DNA from: CAJQQK01 sp963696075
GTDB lineage: Bacteria > Pseudomonadota > Alphaproteobacteria > Rhizobiales > Hyphomicrobiaceae
NCBI GenBank assembly: GCA_963696075.1
Contig: CAVOJD010000006.1
Location: 558,001-622,000, forward strand
Direction: 5' to 3'
DNA length: 64,000 nucleotides
The position numbers and the translations under genes were made by a program. Of this stretch, positions 16,903-25,579 are shown piece after piece; position 1 is the stretch's first letter, and each line of letters begins with the position of its first letter. The notes beneath the pieces were generated by a model. It worked only from the letters and a program-made list of their open reading frames with translations, was not told the origin of the DNA and ran no database searches.

Positions 16903-17994
16903 TCAAAACAATGCCAGCTGTCCGCTCGCAGGTTCCGGCGGCCGGAAGAGGTCGGTTCTCAGTCTATCGCGACGCGCGTTGAGCCCAAGCCGCTTGATCG
17001 CTTTGGCGAAGCGTTGCGTGATCATGTCCGCGTAGGGGCCGCTGCCGCGCTGCCGCAGACCGAACTCGGCGCGGTAGTCCTGCCCGCCATGCATGGATTG
17101 GAGCAGCTGGATCACACGATTCGCCCGGTCGGGAAAATTCTCGGCCAGCCATTCCCTGAACAGCGCCTTGAGTTCCAGCGGCAGCCGCAGCAGCACATAG
17201 GCTGCACTTTCCGCTCCGGCCTTTTGCGCAGCGCCCAGAATGGCCTCGATCTCGTGATCGTTGAGACCGGGAATGATCGGGGCCGCCATGACCGTCACCG
17301 GAATACCCGCGCCGGCCAGGCGCTCGATCGCCTTGAGCCGCCGCGATGGCGTCGCAGCCCTGGGCTCCATCGTGCGCGCAACGCGCGGATCAAGCGTCGT
17401 CACCGAGATGCCGACGCGCACCAGATTACGCCGCGCCAGCCGCGCCAGGATGTCGATATCGCGTGTGACGAGATGCGACTTCGTCACGATCCCGACCGGA
17501 TGCGACGTCGCCTCCATGACCTCGAGGATGCGTCGCGACAGTTCATACGTCCGCTCGATCGGCTGATAGGGGTCGGTCACCGCACCAAGCGCAATCGTCT
17601 TGGCCACATAGCCGCGCTTCGACAACTCGCCGACGAGGACGTCGGCCGCATTGCCCTTCGCATAGAGCTTGGTTTCGAAATCGAGACCGGGCGAGTGCCC
17701 GAGAAAGGCATGGCCGGGCCGCGCATAGCAGTAGATGCAGCCATGTTCACAGCCCCGGTACGGATTGATCGACTGGTCGAACGAGATGTCCGGACTATCG
17801 TTGCGCGAAATGATCGAGCGCACATGTTCGATCTGCGTTTCAGTCCGGAAGCGCTCGAGCGTCCCGAGACTGCCCCAGCCGTCGTCCGCATCGATCCGCT
17901 CCGTTCGTTCGAACCGGCCGCTGGTGTTACTCTGTGCGCCGCGTCCTCGCCGCCGCTCCGTGTCGACGAATGCGCCTGGATCGACCGTAACCAT
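16903..17994 (-). CDS. PA0069-family radical SAM protein
   Basis: About 363 residues. The radical SAM iron-sulfur motif C-X3-C-X2-C is seen in NPYRGCEHGCIYCYARP. Other landmarks: TDPYQPIERTYELSRRILEV, PVGIVTKSHLVTRDIDIL, ISVTTLDPRVARTMEPRA and IIPGLNDHEIEAIL, all typical of the SplB-related PA0069/Rv2578c family. The substrate is unknown; a link to DNA repair is only suggested by resemblance to spore photoproduct lyase. I chose the ATG at 17994; GTG at 18006 is possible. It leads the rnhB-ccrM group, an arrangement I know from other Hyphomicrobiales. Confidence 0.9.
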   Translation of the reverse strand: MVTVDPGAFVDTERRRGRGAQSNTSGRFERTERIDADDGWGSLGTLERFRTETQIEHVRSIISRNDSPDISFDQSINPYRGCEHGCIYCYARPGHAFLGHSPGLDFETKLYAKGNAADVLVGELSKRGYVAKTIALGAVTDPYQPIERTYELSRRILEVMEATSHPVGIVTKSHLVTRDIDILARLARRNLVRVGISVTTLDPRVARTMEPRAATPSRRLKAIERLAGAGIPVTVMAAPIIPGLNDHEIEAILGAAQKAGAESAAYVLLRLPLELKALFREWLAENFPDRANRVIQLLQSMHGGQDYRAEFGLRQRGSGPYADMITQRFAKAIKRLGLNARRDRLRTDLFRPPEPASGQLALF

Positions 17995-18221
17995 TGCCCT
18001 TACCACTCATGCGATTGTCGTAAGGGCAGGATAGAACAAAAAGAGAACGCGTGGCAAGACCCAGATTTTTGCGTCGGCGGCACCTGCCCAAGGCTTCGCC
18101 CCCCAACCATTCCCATCGCCAGGCTCTTGTTGATGAGAGCGAGATCCAAGTGGACGTGGTCTGATGGTCTCGCCCTGCTTGTCCGCATCACTATCTGTTC
18201 GATTCGGGAGGGGGAGGACGA

Positions 18222-18609
18222 ATGCGGCTCATTGCGACGGTGACGTGCGCGCTGCTTCTGGGAGGCGTGCGCAAAAGGGGCAGACGATATCAAGGCCGCC
18301 TATATATCGCCTGTGACGTACAACAATTACACCTGCGAGCAACTTGGCGAGGAGGCGCAGCGCGTCATGGCGGCGGCCAACGACCTTGCCGGCGTCCAGG
18401 ATGAGAAAGCGACCAACGATGCCGTGGCGACGGGGGTGGCGCTTGTCCTGTTCTGGCCGGCCGCCTTTATGATCAAGGGCGACGGCGCAACGGCGCAGCA
18501 ACTCGCCTCGCTGAAAGGTCAACTCGGCGCGATCGAGCAGCAATCGATTGCAAAGAAATGCGGCATCGAGTTCCGGCGCGAGAAGAAAGCCGAAACCGTC
18601 GCCTCCTGA
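18222..18609 (+). pseudogene. Small lipoprotein gene interrupted by a one-base insertion
   Basis: The ATG at 18222 begins MRLIATVTCALLLGG, a lipoprotein signal, but the frame then changes. Dropping the G at 18267 restores the lipobox cysteine and continues CAKGADDIKAAYISPVTYNN into the downstream frame, which runs on as CEQLGEEAQRVMAAANDLAG to a stop at 18607-18609. The repaired protein has about 128 residues: signal, a Cys-containing N-terminus and one hydrophobic stretch (AVATGVALVLFWPAAFMIKG). It resembles small alphaproteobacterial lipoproteins of unknown function. A GTG at 18313 could start a truncated product without export. Sequencing error is as likely as a real lesion. Confidence 0.75.
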
Positions 18610-18666
18610 ACCATTGTTCAGAGCGCTTGCTTGCGACTATGGTGCCGCTTTCCCGAAGGGGGTGGC

Positions 18667-19359
18667 ATGGTTTCTGTCGTGATACCGACCCTGGACTCGG
18701 AACGTGAGCTGGCCGAAACGTTGGCAGCCCTGGTCCCTGCCGTGGTCGATGAGGTCGTACGCGAGGTGATCATCGTCGACGGTGGTTCGACGGATCACAC
18801 CGAGGCGCTGGCGAACGCGTCAGGCGCCCGCTTCCTCAGGGCAGAGCGTGGCCGCGGCACCCAGCTTGCTGCCGGCGCCGACGTCGCGCGCCATCGCTGG
18901 CTCCTCTTTCTGCATGCCGACACCGTCCTCGAGGAGGGCTGGTATCGCGATGCCGCGGCACACATTTCAGAAGCCGAGAAATACGACGACGCCAAACGCG
19001 CTGCAGCCTTCCGCTTCGCCCTCGATGATTCTGGCTGGCCGCCCCGCCTGATCGAAGCCGGCGTTGCGCTGCGGTGCCGGCTCTTTGCGCTGCCCTATGG
19101 CGACCAGGGCCTGCTGATTTCGCGCCCCCTCTATGACGACATCGGAGGCTATCGCGAGGTAACGCTCTTCGAGGACGTCGACATCGTCCGCCGGCTCGGC
19201 CGCCGCCGCCTGCGCCTGCTCAGACCGCGCGCCGTCACCAGCGCCGCGCGATACCGGCGCAACGGCTACCTGGGGCGAGTCCTGCGCAACTGGTGGTGCG
19301 TCATCCTTTATGCCTGCGGCGCACCGGCCGAGCGTATCGAGCGGGTCTACAATGGCTGA
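18667..19359 (+). CDS. TIGR04283-type family 2 glycosyltransferase
   Basis: 230 residues from the ATG at 18667, which follows a GAAGGGGG ribosome site. GT-A fold: VSVVIPTLDSERELAETLAAL at the N-terminus, VIIVDGGSTDHTEALA, RGRGTQLAAGA, and the acidic pair in LLFLHADTVL. The sequence PYGDQGLLISRPLYDDIGGY is characteristic of the TIGR04283 group, named after arsenosugar biosynthesis. No arsenic methyltransferase or arsenosugar radical SAM gene is seen nearby, so the real acceptor is unknown. Its last eight bases overlap the start of the TIGR04282-type partner, implying translational coupling. Confidence 0.85.
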   Translation: MVSVVIPTLDSERELAETLAALVPAVVDEVVREVIIVDGGSTDHTEALANASGARFLRAERGRGTQLAAGADVARHRWLLFLHADTVLEEGWYRDAAAHISEAEKYDDAKRAAAFRFALDDSGWPPRLIEAGVALRCRLFALPYGDQGLLISRPLYDDIGGYREVTLFEDVDIVRRLGRRRLRLLRPRAVTSAARYRRNGYLGRVLRNWWCVILYACGAPAERIERVYNG

Positions 19360-20047
19360 TGGGATCGCGGCGCGCGTGAGCGCGGACCGGCGTGCCGGCA
19401 CGCAAGCAAAACCAGTATCGTTGCGCCGCCGCCTCGTCATCATGGTCAAGGAGCCCGTCGCTGGCCGGGTCAAAACGCGATTGGCCAGAGACGTCGGCAC
19501 AGCAGCCGCGTTGCGGGTCTACCGTGCCAACATGAGAGCGCTCGTGCGCCGGCTTGCAAATGATTCCCGCTGGCAAACCGTGCTCAGCGTCGCGCCTGCG
19601 CCGGCGGTGGCGAGCCGCCACCTGCCCTCGAACGTGCAGCGCGCGCCGCAATCAACCGGCGACATCGGTGCCAGAATGCAGGCAGCCCTCGCGGCTCCCC
19701 TCGGCCACCGGCCCGCCACGGGGCCGGTCGTCCTGATCGGCTCCGATGTGCCGACCGTCCGCCCGACTCACATAGCCGCCGCGTTCCGCCTCCTCGGCCG
19801 CAACGATTTTGTCTTCGGCCCCGCCGCCGACGGCGGCTTCTGGCTCATCGGCCTGCGCCGTGCGCCGCTGATCCGCGAGGCCTTCCCGCGCCCCGTCGCC
19901 TGGTCGTCGCCTGCGACGCTGGCCGACTGTCTCGATGCGCTTGCTGACGCCGGCGTCGGCTTCGTTGAGACCCTCTCTGACATGGACGGCGCCGCCGACC
20001 TTGTCCGCCTCGGGCCGTCTTCGGGACGTGTCATCCTTCCGAGATAG
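19352..20047 (+). CDS. TIGR04282-type glycosyltransferase/nucleotidyltransferase (DUF2064)
   Basis: About 231 residues. The core LVIMVKEPVAGRVKTRLARD near residue 28 is the phosphate/nucleotide-binding loop of this GT-A-like family, followed by VVLIGSDVPTVRPTHIAAAF and VFGPAADGGFWLIGLRR, both hallmarks of DUF2064/TIGR04282 proteins. It starts inside the end of the preceding TIGR04283 gene (ATGGCTGA overlap). The two families are commonly found together and are assumed to make a glycosylated product; in this genome the pathway cannot be assigned from the window. Confidence 0.86.
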   Translation: MADGIAARVSADRRAGTQAKPVSLRRRLVIMVKEPVAGRVKTRLARDVGTAAALRVYRANMRALVRRLANDSRWQTVLSVAPAPAVASRHLPSNVQRAPQSTGDIGARMQAALAAPLGHRPATGPVVLIGSDVPTVRPTHIAAAFRLLGRNDFVFGPAADGGFWLIGLRRAPLIREAFPRPVAWSSPATLADCLDALADAGVGFVETLSDMDGAADLVRLGPSSGRVILPR

Positions 20048-20134
20048 TGTTTTGCAATGAATTATGGATAACTAGGCAGGACATCCGCGCGGCCTTGGGA
20101 TAATCTCAGGACCGGTGACGGGTGGGAGACCGCG

Positions 20135-20935
20135 ATGGTTGAGGCGCAGCCACAATTTACGCCCAAGCAGATCCTTGAGGCTGGCCAGCGGGCCGTTGCC
20201 GAGGGGCGTATCGAGTATGCCCGCCAGTTCTTCCAGCATCTGATCGACCACTACGCCGACACCGCCGAGGCAGCCAGCGCGCGCGCCGAGATCATGGGCC
20301 TCGCCCACGCAGCCACGACGGCCGCCCCGCCGCTCGCATCAAACGCGCCCGACTTGCGCATCGCGCGTCCCTCGGGCCCGCCGCCCGACTCTCAGCGCCG
20401 CAGGAACCCGCCACCGTCCGCACCGCTCCCAACCGGCCCGCGGCCCGCGCGGCCGGACTGGGCACACGACCCGCGCGCCGAGCCGACCTTCGATCGCCAT
20501 GGACCGCGTGAGCCGCTGCCGCCTTTTGCAGCCGACCGCCCAGTTGACCGCCCAGCCGACCGCCCAGTCGCGCGCCGCCCCGTTGAGCCCGCCGTCACGC
20601 CGCCGCCGCTCTCGCGCGCCCTCGCGCCGGCGCCCGAAAAGCATTACATCGCCGGCCGCGTCTTCACCGGCCTGATCGGCTTCTTCGGGTTCCTCGGCCT
20701 GCCGCTCGGTATCGTCATGCTTTACGGCGTCGTCGCCGACCCGAGCCTTTTCGAAACCCTCGGCATCACAAAGTTTGCAGGCGCACTGTGGGCGTCGCTC
20801 GCCGTCTTCTTCGCCTCGATCGGCCTCATCCTTGTGTCGCAAATGGCGCGTGCCGTGTTCGATGCCGCCGACGCGGCCGGCGATCTTGTGCGCCTCGAGC
20901 GCTATCGTCTCGGCCTTGACGATGACGACGACTAG
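20135..20935 (+). CDS. Hypothetical proline-rich membrane protein with TPR-like N-terminus
   Basis: 266 residues of unknown function. Residues 1-60 (FTPKQILEAGQRAVAEGRIE, then YARQFFQHLIDHYADTAEA) look like a TPR/helical repeat. Residues 65-165 are Pro/Arg-rich and disordered, with an internal repeat (RPVDRPADRPVARRPV). Two hydrophobic helices follow (VFTGLIGFFGFLGLPLGIVM and FAGALWASLAVFFASIGLIL), and the tail ends in an acidic DDDDD run. This suggests a membrane protein with a cytoplasmic interaction domain. It follows the glycosyltransferase pair by about 90 nt, but a functional link is not shown. Confidence 0.7.
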   Translation: MVEAQPQFTPKQILEAGQRAVAEGRIEYARQFFQHLIDHYADTAEAASARAEIMGLAHAATTAAPPLASNAPDLRIARPSGPPPDSQRRRNPPPSAPLPTGPRPARPDWAHDPRAEPTFDRHGPREPLPPFAADRPVDRPADRPVARRPVEPAVTPPPLSRALAPAPEKHYIAGRVFTGLIGFFGFLGLPLGIVMLYGVVADPSLFETLGITKFAGALWASLAVFFASIGLILVSQMARAVFDAADAAGDLVRLERYRLGLDDDDD

Positions 20936-21152
20936 CGTGTGACCCTTGCGCCGATTGGCGTGGCGCACTCGCCTGAACGCTCTGATGAATACCGCGCCCG
21001 CGCGCGGGGAGAGGAAGCGGATAGGGCGGTCGCGTGCGGCGGGACGATGAGCCGCAAGATTCTCCCACGCTGTCATCCTCGGGCTTGTCCCACTGCTGTC
21101 CGGTTTAACTCCATCGCTTTAGGCGTAGACCGCGCTTTTCCCCTCCCCATCC

Positions 21153-21299
21153 CGTCATGGCCGCGCAGGCGGCCATCCACGCGCGCCTCAGCAAACGAGG
21201 CGCTGGCTGTGGAACTCATGTTCCGCGGCAACGACTGAGTGACCCGAGCAGCCGCGTGATTGGAAATGCCCGTGGATGGCCGCCTGCGCGGCCATGACG
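21153..21299. repeat. Inverted pair of REP-like palindromes
   Basis: A perfect 29-bp inverted repeat: arm 1 at 21153-21181 and arm 2 at 21271-21299, 89 bases apart. Each arm is itself a hairpin (ATGGCCGC, GCAG loop, GCGGCCAT) between the flanks GTCAT and ATCCA. It resembles the paired palindromic elements that are widespread between genes in alphaproteobacteria. Confidence 0.85.
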
Positions 21300-21421
21300 G
21301 TGGGTGTGGCAAATGAAATGGAAAAACAAACGAGCCGACGCCGGTCGGGATTTCGCGTCTCGACCACCATCGATCATGAAATCGAGAGGCCCAATCAGGC
21401 TGTTGCGCCGTTTCGCGGAAA

Positions 21422-21468
21422 GCTGAACCGGACAGCAGTGGGCTTGTCCCACGCCTGTCCGGTTCAGC
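21422..21468. repeat. Long hairpin repeat
   Basis: A perfect 14-bp outer stem (21422-21435 with 21455-21468) encloses an inner GTGGG/CCCAC stem with a CTTGT loop. A half copy sharing GGGCTTGTCCCAC and CTGTCCGGTT lies near 21080, which marks it as a repeat family rather than a lone terminator. No T-run follows on either side. Confidence 0.75.
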
Positions 21469-21785
21469 ATAACTGTAGCTCCGATTGCCTTGGATCGTGG
21501 CGCCAGGGCGGCTGAGGCTCGTGGAGATTCTCGAGCGGTCTTCGATGCATGAGGTTCGCGCGAATGAGCCTTGCCAAGGTCGTCAGCGTGCCGTGGAACA
21601 CGGTCGCCCGGTGGACCATCCGGAGGATGAGAAATGGATGGCGTATGGCCTGATGCCTCGACGCAACCACGCCCCAACCGTTCCCAACATCGTGACGCAA
21701 CGTGAGCCGGTTTCGGGTCGGCCGGGGAACTGCGCTAGACTATCTTTCAACCAACACCATCAGCGCCCAACCTCCGGTGCCCATC

Positions 21786-22351
21786 ATGACCCAACGATAC
21801 CGCGACCTTGCCTTCACCCCCGCCGTCCGCCAAGCGCAGGCGCGCAATGGCACGGCTGATCACTTCGCCGGTCTCGCCCCGGCGCCGGCCGCGCCCGACC
21901 CGCTCACCGAGAAGGAAACATCCTTCATTACCGCCCGCGACAGCTTCTACATGGCAACCGTCACCGAGACGGGCTGGCCCTATATGCAGCATCGCGGCGG
22001 CCCCAAAGGCTTCGTCAAGGTGCTCTCCGCCCACCGCATCGCGATCGCGGATTTCCGCGGCAATCGCCAGTACATGAGCGTCGGCAATCTGGCAGCGAAC
22101 AACCGCGCATCGCTCTTCTTCATGGATTATCCGAACCGCCGCCGCCTCAAGGTCATGGCCCTCGCCAGCACGGTCGGCCTTGGCGACGACGAAAGCCTCA
22201 TCGCCGCCGTGCAGACGCGGACTATCGCGCCGTCGTCGAGCGCGCGATGGTGTTCGACGTCGAGGCCTTCGACTGGAATTGCCCGCAGCACATCACGCCG
22301 CGCTTCACCGCGGACGAATGGGCCATGGTCGACGTGCCGTCCGGGCGTTGA
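21786..22351 (+). pseudogene. Pyridoxamine 5'-phosphate oxidase-family flavin protein, frameshifted
   Basis: The ATG at 21786 opens a PNPOx-like domain: FITARDSFYMATVTETGWPYMQHRGG, GFVKVLSAHRIAIADFRGN, NRASLFFMDYPNRRRLKVM. This split-barrel fold binds FMN. At about 22211 the frame breaks; shifting by one base continues as DADYRAVVERAMVFDVEAFD and WNCPQHITPRFT, the normal C-terminus of the family, to a stop at 22349-22351. One lost G (GTGGCA read as GTGCA) would explain it. The repaired protein would be about 188 residues. Whether the break is real or a sequence error cannot be decided here. Confidence 0.8.
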
Positions 22352-22413
22352 CGCGGGCCGGCGAACGTGCTCGCAAGGGCCTTGTTCGTCCCTTCCCATA
22401 GAGCGGCGCGCCG

Positions 22414-24042
22414 ATGCCCACCTGGCTCACGACATGGTACGAAGACATCGTCTCGGAACTGGTTCGCCAGTTCCGCTGGTCGTTCCTGCCGCCGCTGATG
22501 GTCTACTTCGCCGCCGGCATTTCCGGCCTGACGGCGATCGTCGGCACGTTCTTCGTCAAGGAATACCTCGGGCTTTCCGCCGCCTACCTGGCCGGCCTCG
22601 CGTTCTGGGCCGGCCTGCCGTGGGCGCTCAAGATGCCGCTTGGCCATCTCGTTGACGTGATCTGGCGCTGGAAGGCGATCCTCGTCTATGTCGGCGCCGG
22701 CATGATCGCGGCGAGCCTGCTGATCATGTATTGCCTGATCGAATACCGCGATCAGATGGCGGCCATTATGCCGGTTGCCTCGTGGTACGTCATAAGCGCG
22801 ATCCTCGCCCCCGCCGGCTATGTCGTCCAGGACGCGGTGGCCGATGCGATGTCCGTCGAGGCCGTGCCGCGCCACAACCTCGACGGCAGCGAGATCGACG
22901 AGGCAACGTCAAAGGCGCTCCACACCACGATGCAGACATTGGGTCGCATCGCGCTGATCACCGGCACAGTGTTCGTCGCGCTCCTCAACATCGTCATGTT
23001 CGAAGGCGTCGAGACGCTCTCGACCGAGGCCAAGGCCGACGTCTATTCGACGATCTACCTGACCGCGCTCTTCATCCCACTGGTCTCGGTCACGGGCGTG
23101 ATCCTCGCCGCAATCCTCAACATGCGCCGCCGCCGCCAGCTCCTGAGCCAGGGCCATGACCCCGCCCTGGTCGACGAGATGCTGGCTCTCGACGGCGAGG
23201 CAACAACGGTGAACCCGTGGTATTTCATCGGCGGCGCGGCGTTCGTCGCCCTCTCCCTTGCCGTCGGCATCGGCGAGGTGCCGTTCGCCCAGGAGATCAT
23301 CTTCGCAGGCTCCATGGCGATCGTGATCACGCTGATGGTACAATTGGCGCGCGAGCTCCCACCCGGAAAAGCCTATGCGCTGTTCGGCACCGCGACCATC
23401 ATTTTCGTCTTCCGTGCCGTGCCGCTCCCCGGCCCCGGCGCGACGTGGTTCACGATCGACGAACTCGGCTTCGACCAGCAGTTCCTATCGATCCTCTCGC
23501 TGATCGCCTCGCTCCTGACGCTTGCTGGCATGCTGGCGCTCCGCCCCTACATGGCGCGCAAGTCGATCGTCGACATCGTCATCCTGCTCACCATCGCAGC
23601 TGGCATACTGTCGCTGCCCAACATCGGTCTCTACTACGGCATCCAGAACATCACGGCGCCCGCGACCGGCGGCATCGTCGACGCGCGCTTCATCGCCATC
23701 ATCGACACCGCCGTTGAATCGCCCCTGGGCCAGATCGCGATGATCCCGATGCTGGCCTGGATTGCGAAGAACGCACCATCGCACCTCAAGGCAACGTTCT
23801 TCGCCGTGTTGGCCTCGTTCACCAACCTGGCGCTGTCGGCGAGTTCTCTCCTGACCCGCTACCTGAACGAGATCTTCCTCGTCACCCGCGAAGTGAAGAA
23901 CCGCGATACGGGTGTGATCGAGGTGCCGGCCGACTATTCGATGCTCGGTTATCTCCTGATCACGGTCGCCGTGGCCGGTGTGGCAGCGCCGCTGATCACG
24001 ATCTTCATCGTCCAGCGAACACGCCTACGCACGCCGGATTGA
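22414..24042 (+). CDS. BT1/MFS-like membrane transporter
   Basis: 542 residues with about twelve to fourteen hydrophobic helices. The N-terminal half has GISGLTAIVGTFFVKEYLGL, ALKMPLGHLVDVIWRWK and GYVVQDAVADAMSVEAV. The last motif is like the VADAL.VE signature of the folate-biopterin (BT1) family, a branch of the MFS. The substrate is not known for bacterial members and cannot be read here. The ATG follows the stop of the frameshifted flavin protein by 62 nt. It ends before a repeat-filled gap. Confidence 0.75.
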   Translation: MPTWLTTWYEDIVSELVRQFRWSFLPPLMVYFAAGISGLTAIVGTFFVKEYLGLSAAYLAGLAFWAGLPWALKMPLGHLVDVIWRWKAILVYVGAGMIAASLLIMYCLIEYRDQMAAIMPVASWYVISAILAPAGYVVQDAVADAMSVEAVPRHNLDGSEIDEATSKALHTTMQTLGRIALITGTVFVALLNIVMFEGVETLSTEAKADVYSTIYLTALFIPLVSVTGVILAAILNMRRRRQLLSQGHDPALVDEMLALDGEATTVNPWYFIGGAAFVALSLAVGIGEVPFAQEIIFAGSMAIVITLMVQLARELPPGKAYALFGTATIIFVFRAVPLPGPGATWFTIDELGFDQQFLSILSLIASLLTLAGMLALRPYMARKSIVDIVILLTIAAGILSLPNIGLYYGIQNITAPATGGIVDARFIAIIDTAVESPLGQIAMIPMLAWIAKNAPSHLKATFFAVLASFTNLALSASSLLTRYLNEIFLVTREVKNRDTGVIEVPADYSMLGYLLITVAVAGVAAPLITIFIVQRTRLRTPD

Positions 24043-24193
24043 CGTCATGGAAGACGTATCGAATGCATATCATCGACTAGGAAGTTTTGGCTGATCCGAG
24101 ACAACTGAGATCAAGTGGGTCGAGGCGTGACTTAAGGCCGGCCTGCCATTACGCCGGGGCGTTTGCAACCGAACCACCTTGCCCTAAAACGGC

Positions 24194-24338
24194 GTCATCC
24201 CGGTGCTCGTCACCGGGATCCATGTCTCCGCACGACGTGGCTTCTTGGGGTGTACGGTGTTTGCGGCGAGCGCAGCACAAGCGCATCGACGTCTTCCGCG
24301 ATTGATGGCTGGATTCCGGTGACAAGCACCGGAATGAC
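24194..24338. repeat. REP-like palindrome pair
   Basis: Two inverted arms, 24194-24223 and 24305-24338, each a hairpin by itself: CCCGGTG with CACCGGG in the first, TTCCGGTG with CACCGGAA in the second. Flanks GTCAT and ATCCA match those of the element at 21153 although the stems differ completely. It fills most of the 24043-24390 gap, which holds no gene I can support. Confidence 0.8.
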
Positions 24339-24390
24339 CCCCGGTATGATGGCTGCAGGCGTCGGATCATGCGAACGGGGGCCGCGCAAC

Positions 24391-25416
24391 TCACCCCGCC
24401 ACCGGCACGTCCCCAGGCAACAGGCCTTCGCCCTTGAGGTCGGACCAGAGCCCGGCGGGCACCGATTGTGAGACCGCTTCGATATTGCGGGAAACTTCCT
24501 CCGGCTTCACCGCGCCAAGCACGACGGAACTGACGGCGGGATGGCCGAGGCAGAAGTGCATGGCCGCGACCGGCAGCGCGACGCCGTGGGCCGCGCACAC
24601 CTTTTCGATTTTCGAGACCTTCTCAAGGATTTCCGGCGGCGCGGGCAGGTAATTGTATTTCGCCCCCTCGATCGCGCCGGTCGCCAGGATGCCGGAGTTA
24701 TAGACGCCGCCGAGCATCACACCGACATTCTTCTCCTCAGCGATCGGCAGAACCTCCGCCAGCGCCGGCTGCTCGATCAGCGAATAGCGACCCGCCATCA
24801 ACAGGCAGTCGAAGTCGCCGTCCCGCATGAAGCGCGCGGCATATTCCGGATCGTTGAGCCCGAGGCCGTAGCCCTTGATGACGCCCGCGGAACGGAGTTC
24901 CTCCAGTGCCTTCTGCCCACTTTCGAGCACGATCGGAAAGAGTTCCTCCGCCCGCTCGCGCCCATACCCCCACGCATCGGCGTCATGCACGAGGAGCACG
25001 TCGACCGAGGGGAGCCCGAGGCGGACGAGCGAATGCTCGAACGACTTCATGATGCCGTCGTAGGTGTAGTCCGGCATCACGTCGAACGCGAGCCCGCCAA
25101 CGAAGCGCGACGTTTTCGTGCGCCCCTGCGGCGCGGGCTTCATCCACCGCCCGACCTTGGTCGACAGGATGAACGTGTCGCGCGGCTGGCGGCGCAGGAT
25201 CGTGCCGAGACGATGTTCGGCAATCCCCTGGCCGTAGAACGGCGCGGTGTCGAACAGCGTAACCCCGCCGTCGGCGGCAGCCTTGATGGTGTCGAGCGCG
25301 GTCTGGTCGTCGAGGCACTCGTAGATGTCGCCGAGCGGCGCGCAGCCAAGCCCGAGTGCGCTAACGGTGAGGCCGGTGCGGCCAAGCGTGCGGGTGGGGA
25401 GGGATGTCGACGGCAT
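24391..25416 (-). CDS. Aldo/keto reductase
   Basis: 341 residues, NAD(P)-dependent TIM-barrel oxidoreductase. Landmarks: LGRTGLTVSALGLGCAPLGD at the start, GVTLFDTAPFYGQGIAEHRLG with catalytic Asp and Tyr, STKVGRW with the catalytic Lys, and VLLVHDAD with the catalytic His. It is most like the D-threo-aldose 1-dehydrogenase / L-fucose dehydrogenase / pyridoxal 4-dehydrogenase branch; the exact sugar or aldehyde is not readable. A terminator of the next transcription unit lies just upstream, so it is probably expressed separately. Confidence 0.9.
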   Translation of the reverse strand: MPSTSLPTRTLGRTGLTVSALGLGCAPLGDIYECLDDQTALDTIKAAADGGVTLFDTAPFYGQGIAEHRLGTILRRQPRDTFILSTKVGRWMKPAPQGRTKTSRFVGGLAFDVMPDYTYDGIMKSFEHSLVRLGLPSVDVLLVHDADAWGYGRERAEELFPIVLESGQKALEELRSAGVIKGYGLGLNDPEYAARFMRDGDFDCLLMAGRYSLIEQPALAEVLPIAEEKNVGVMLGGVYNSGILATGAIEGAKYNYLPAPPEILEKVSKIEKVCAAHGVALPVAAMHFCLGHPAVSSVVLGAVKPEEVSRNIEAVSQSVPAGLWSDLKGEGLLPGDVPVAG

Positions 25417-25511
25417 GAGAAGCGGCTCGCTATGGGGTGGATCGGTCGCGCCCTTGATAGCAGGCGGATCGCGCCGGCACCATTGCCGGGACGCGGAACC
25501 GGCGTGAGCGG

Positions 25512-25552
25512 AAACAAAAACGGCTGGGAAGCGATTTCGCCTCCCAGCCGTT
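25512..25552 (-). terminator. Intrinsic terminator after the NIPSNAP gene
   Basis: An 11-bp stem (25519-25529 with 25542-25552) with an inner GCG/CGC extension. On the minus strand it is followed by TTTTTGTTT. It lies 27 nt past the NIPSNAP stop and so ends the SDR - RraA-like - NIPSNAP unit. Confidence 0.85.
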
Positions 25553-25579
25553 GACGGCGTCGAACATGCCGCGGCCGGC

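Larger units (their letters stand above)
20936..21785. other. Repeat-rich intergenic region
   Basis: About 850 bases without a gene I can support. It holds two types of palindromic repeats, listed separately at 21153-21299 and 21422-21468, and a half copy of the second type near 21073-21110. The frames here are short and made of repeat sequence. Confidence 0.6.

Noticed and set aside
16633..18243. A 536-codon plus-strand frame
   Set aside because: It lies opposite the radical SAM gene and part of rnhB, both with intact catalytic motifs on the minus strand.
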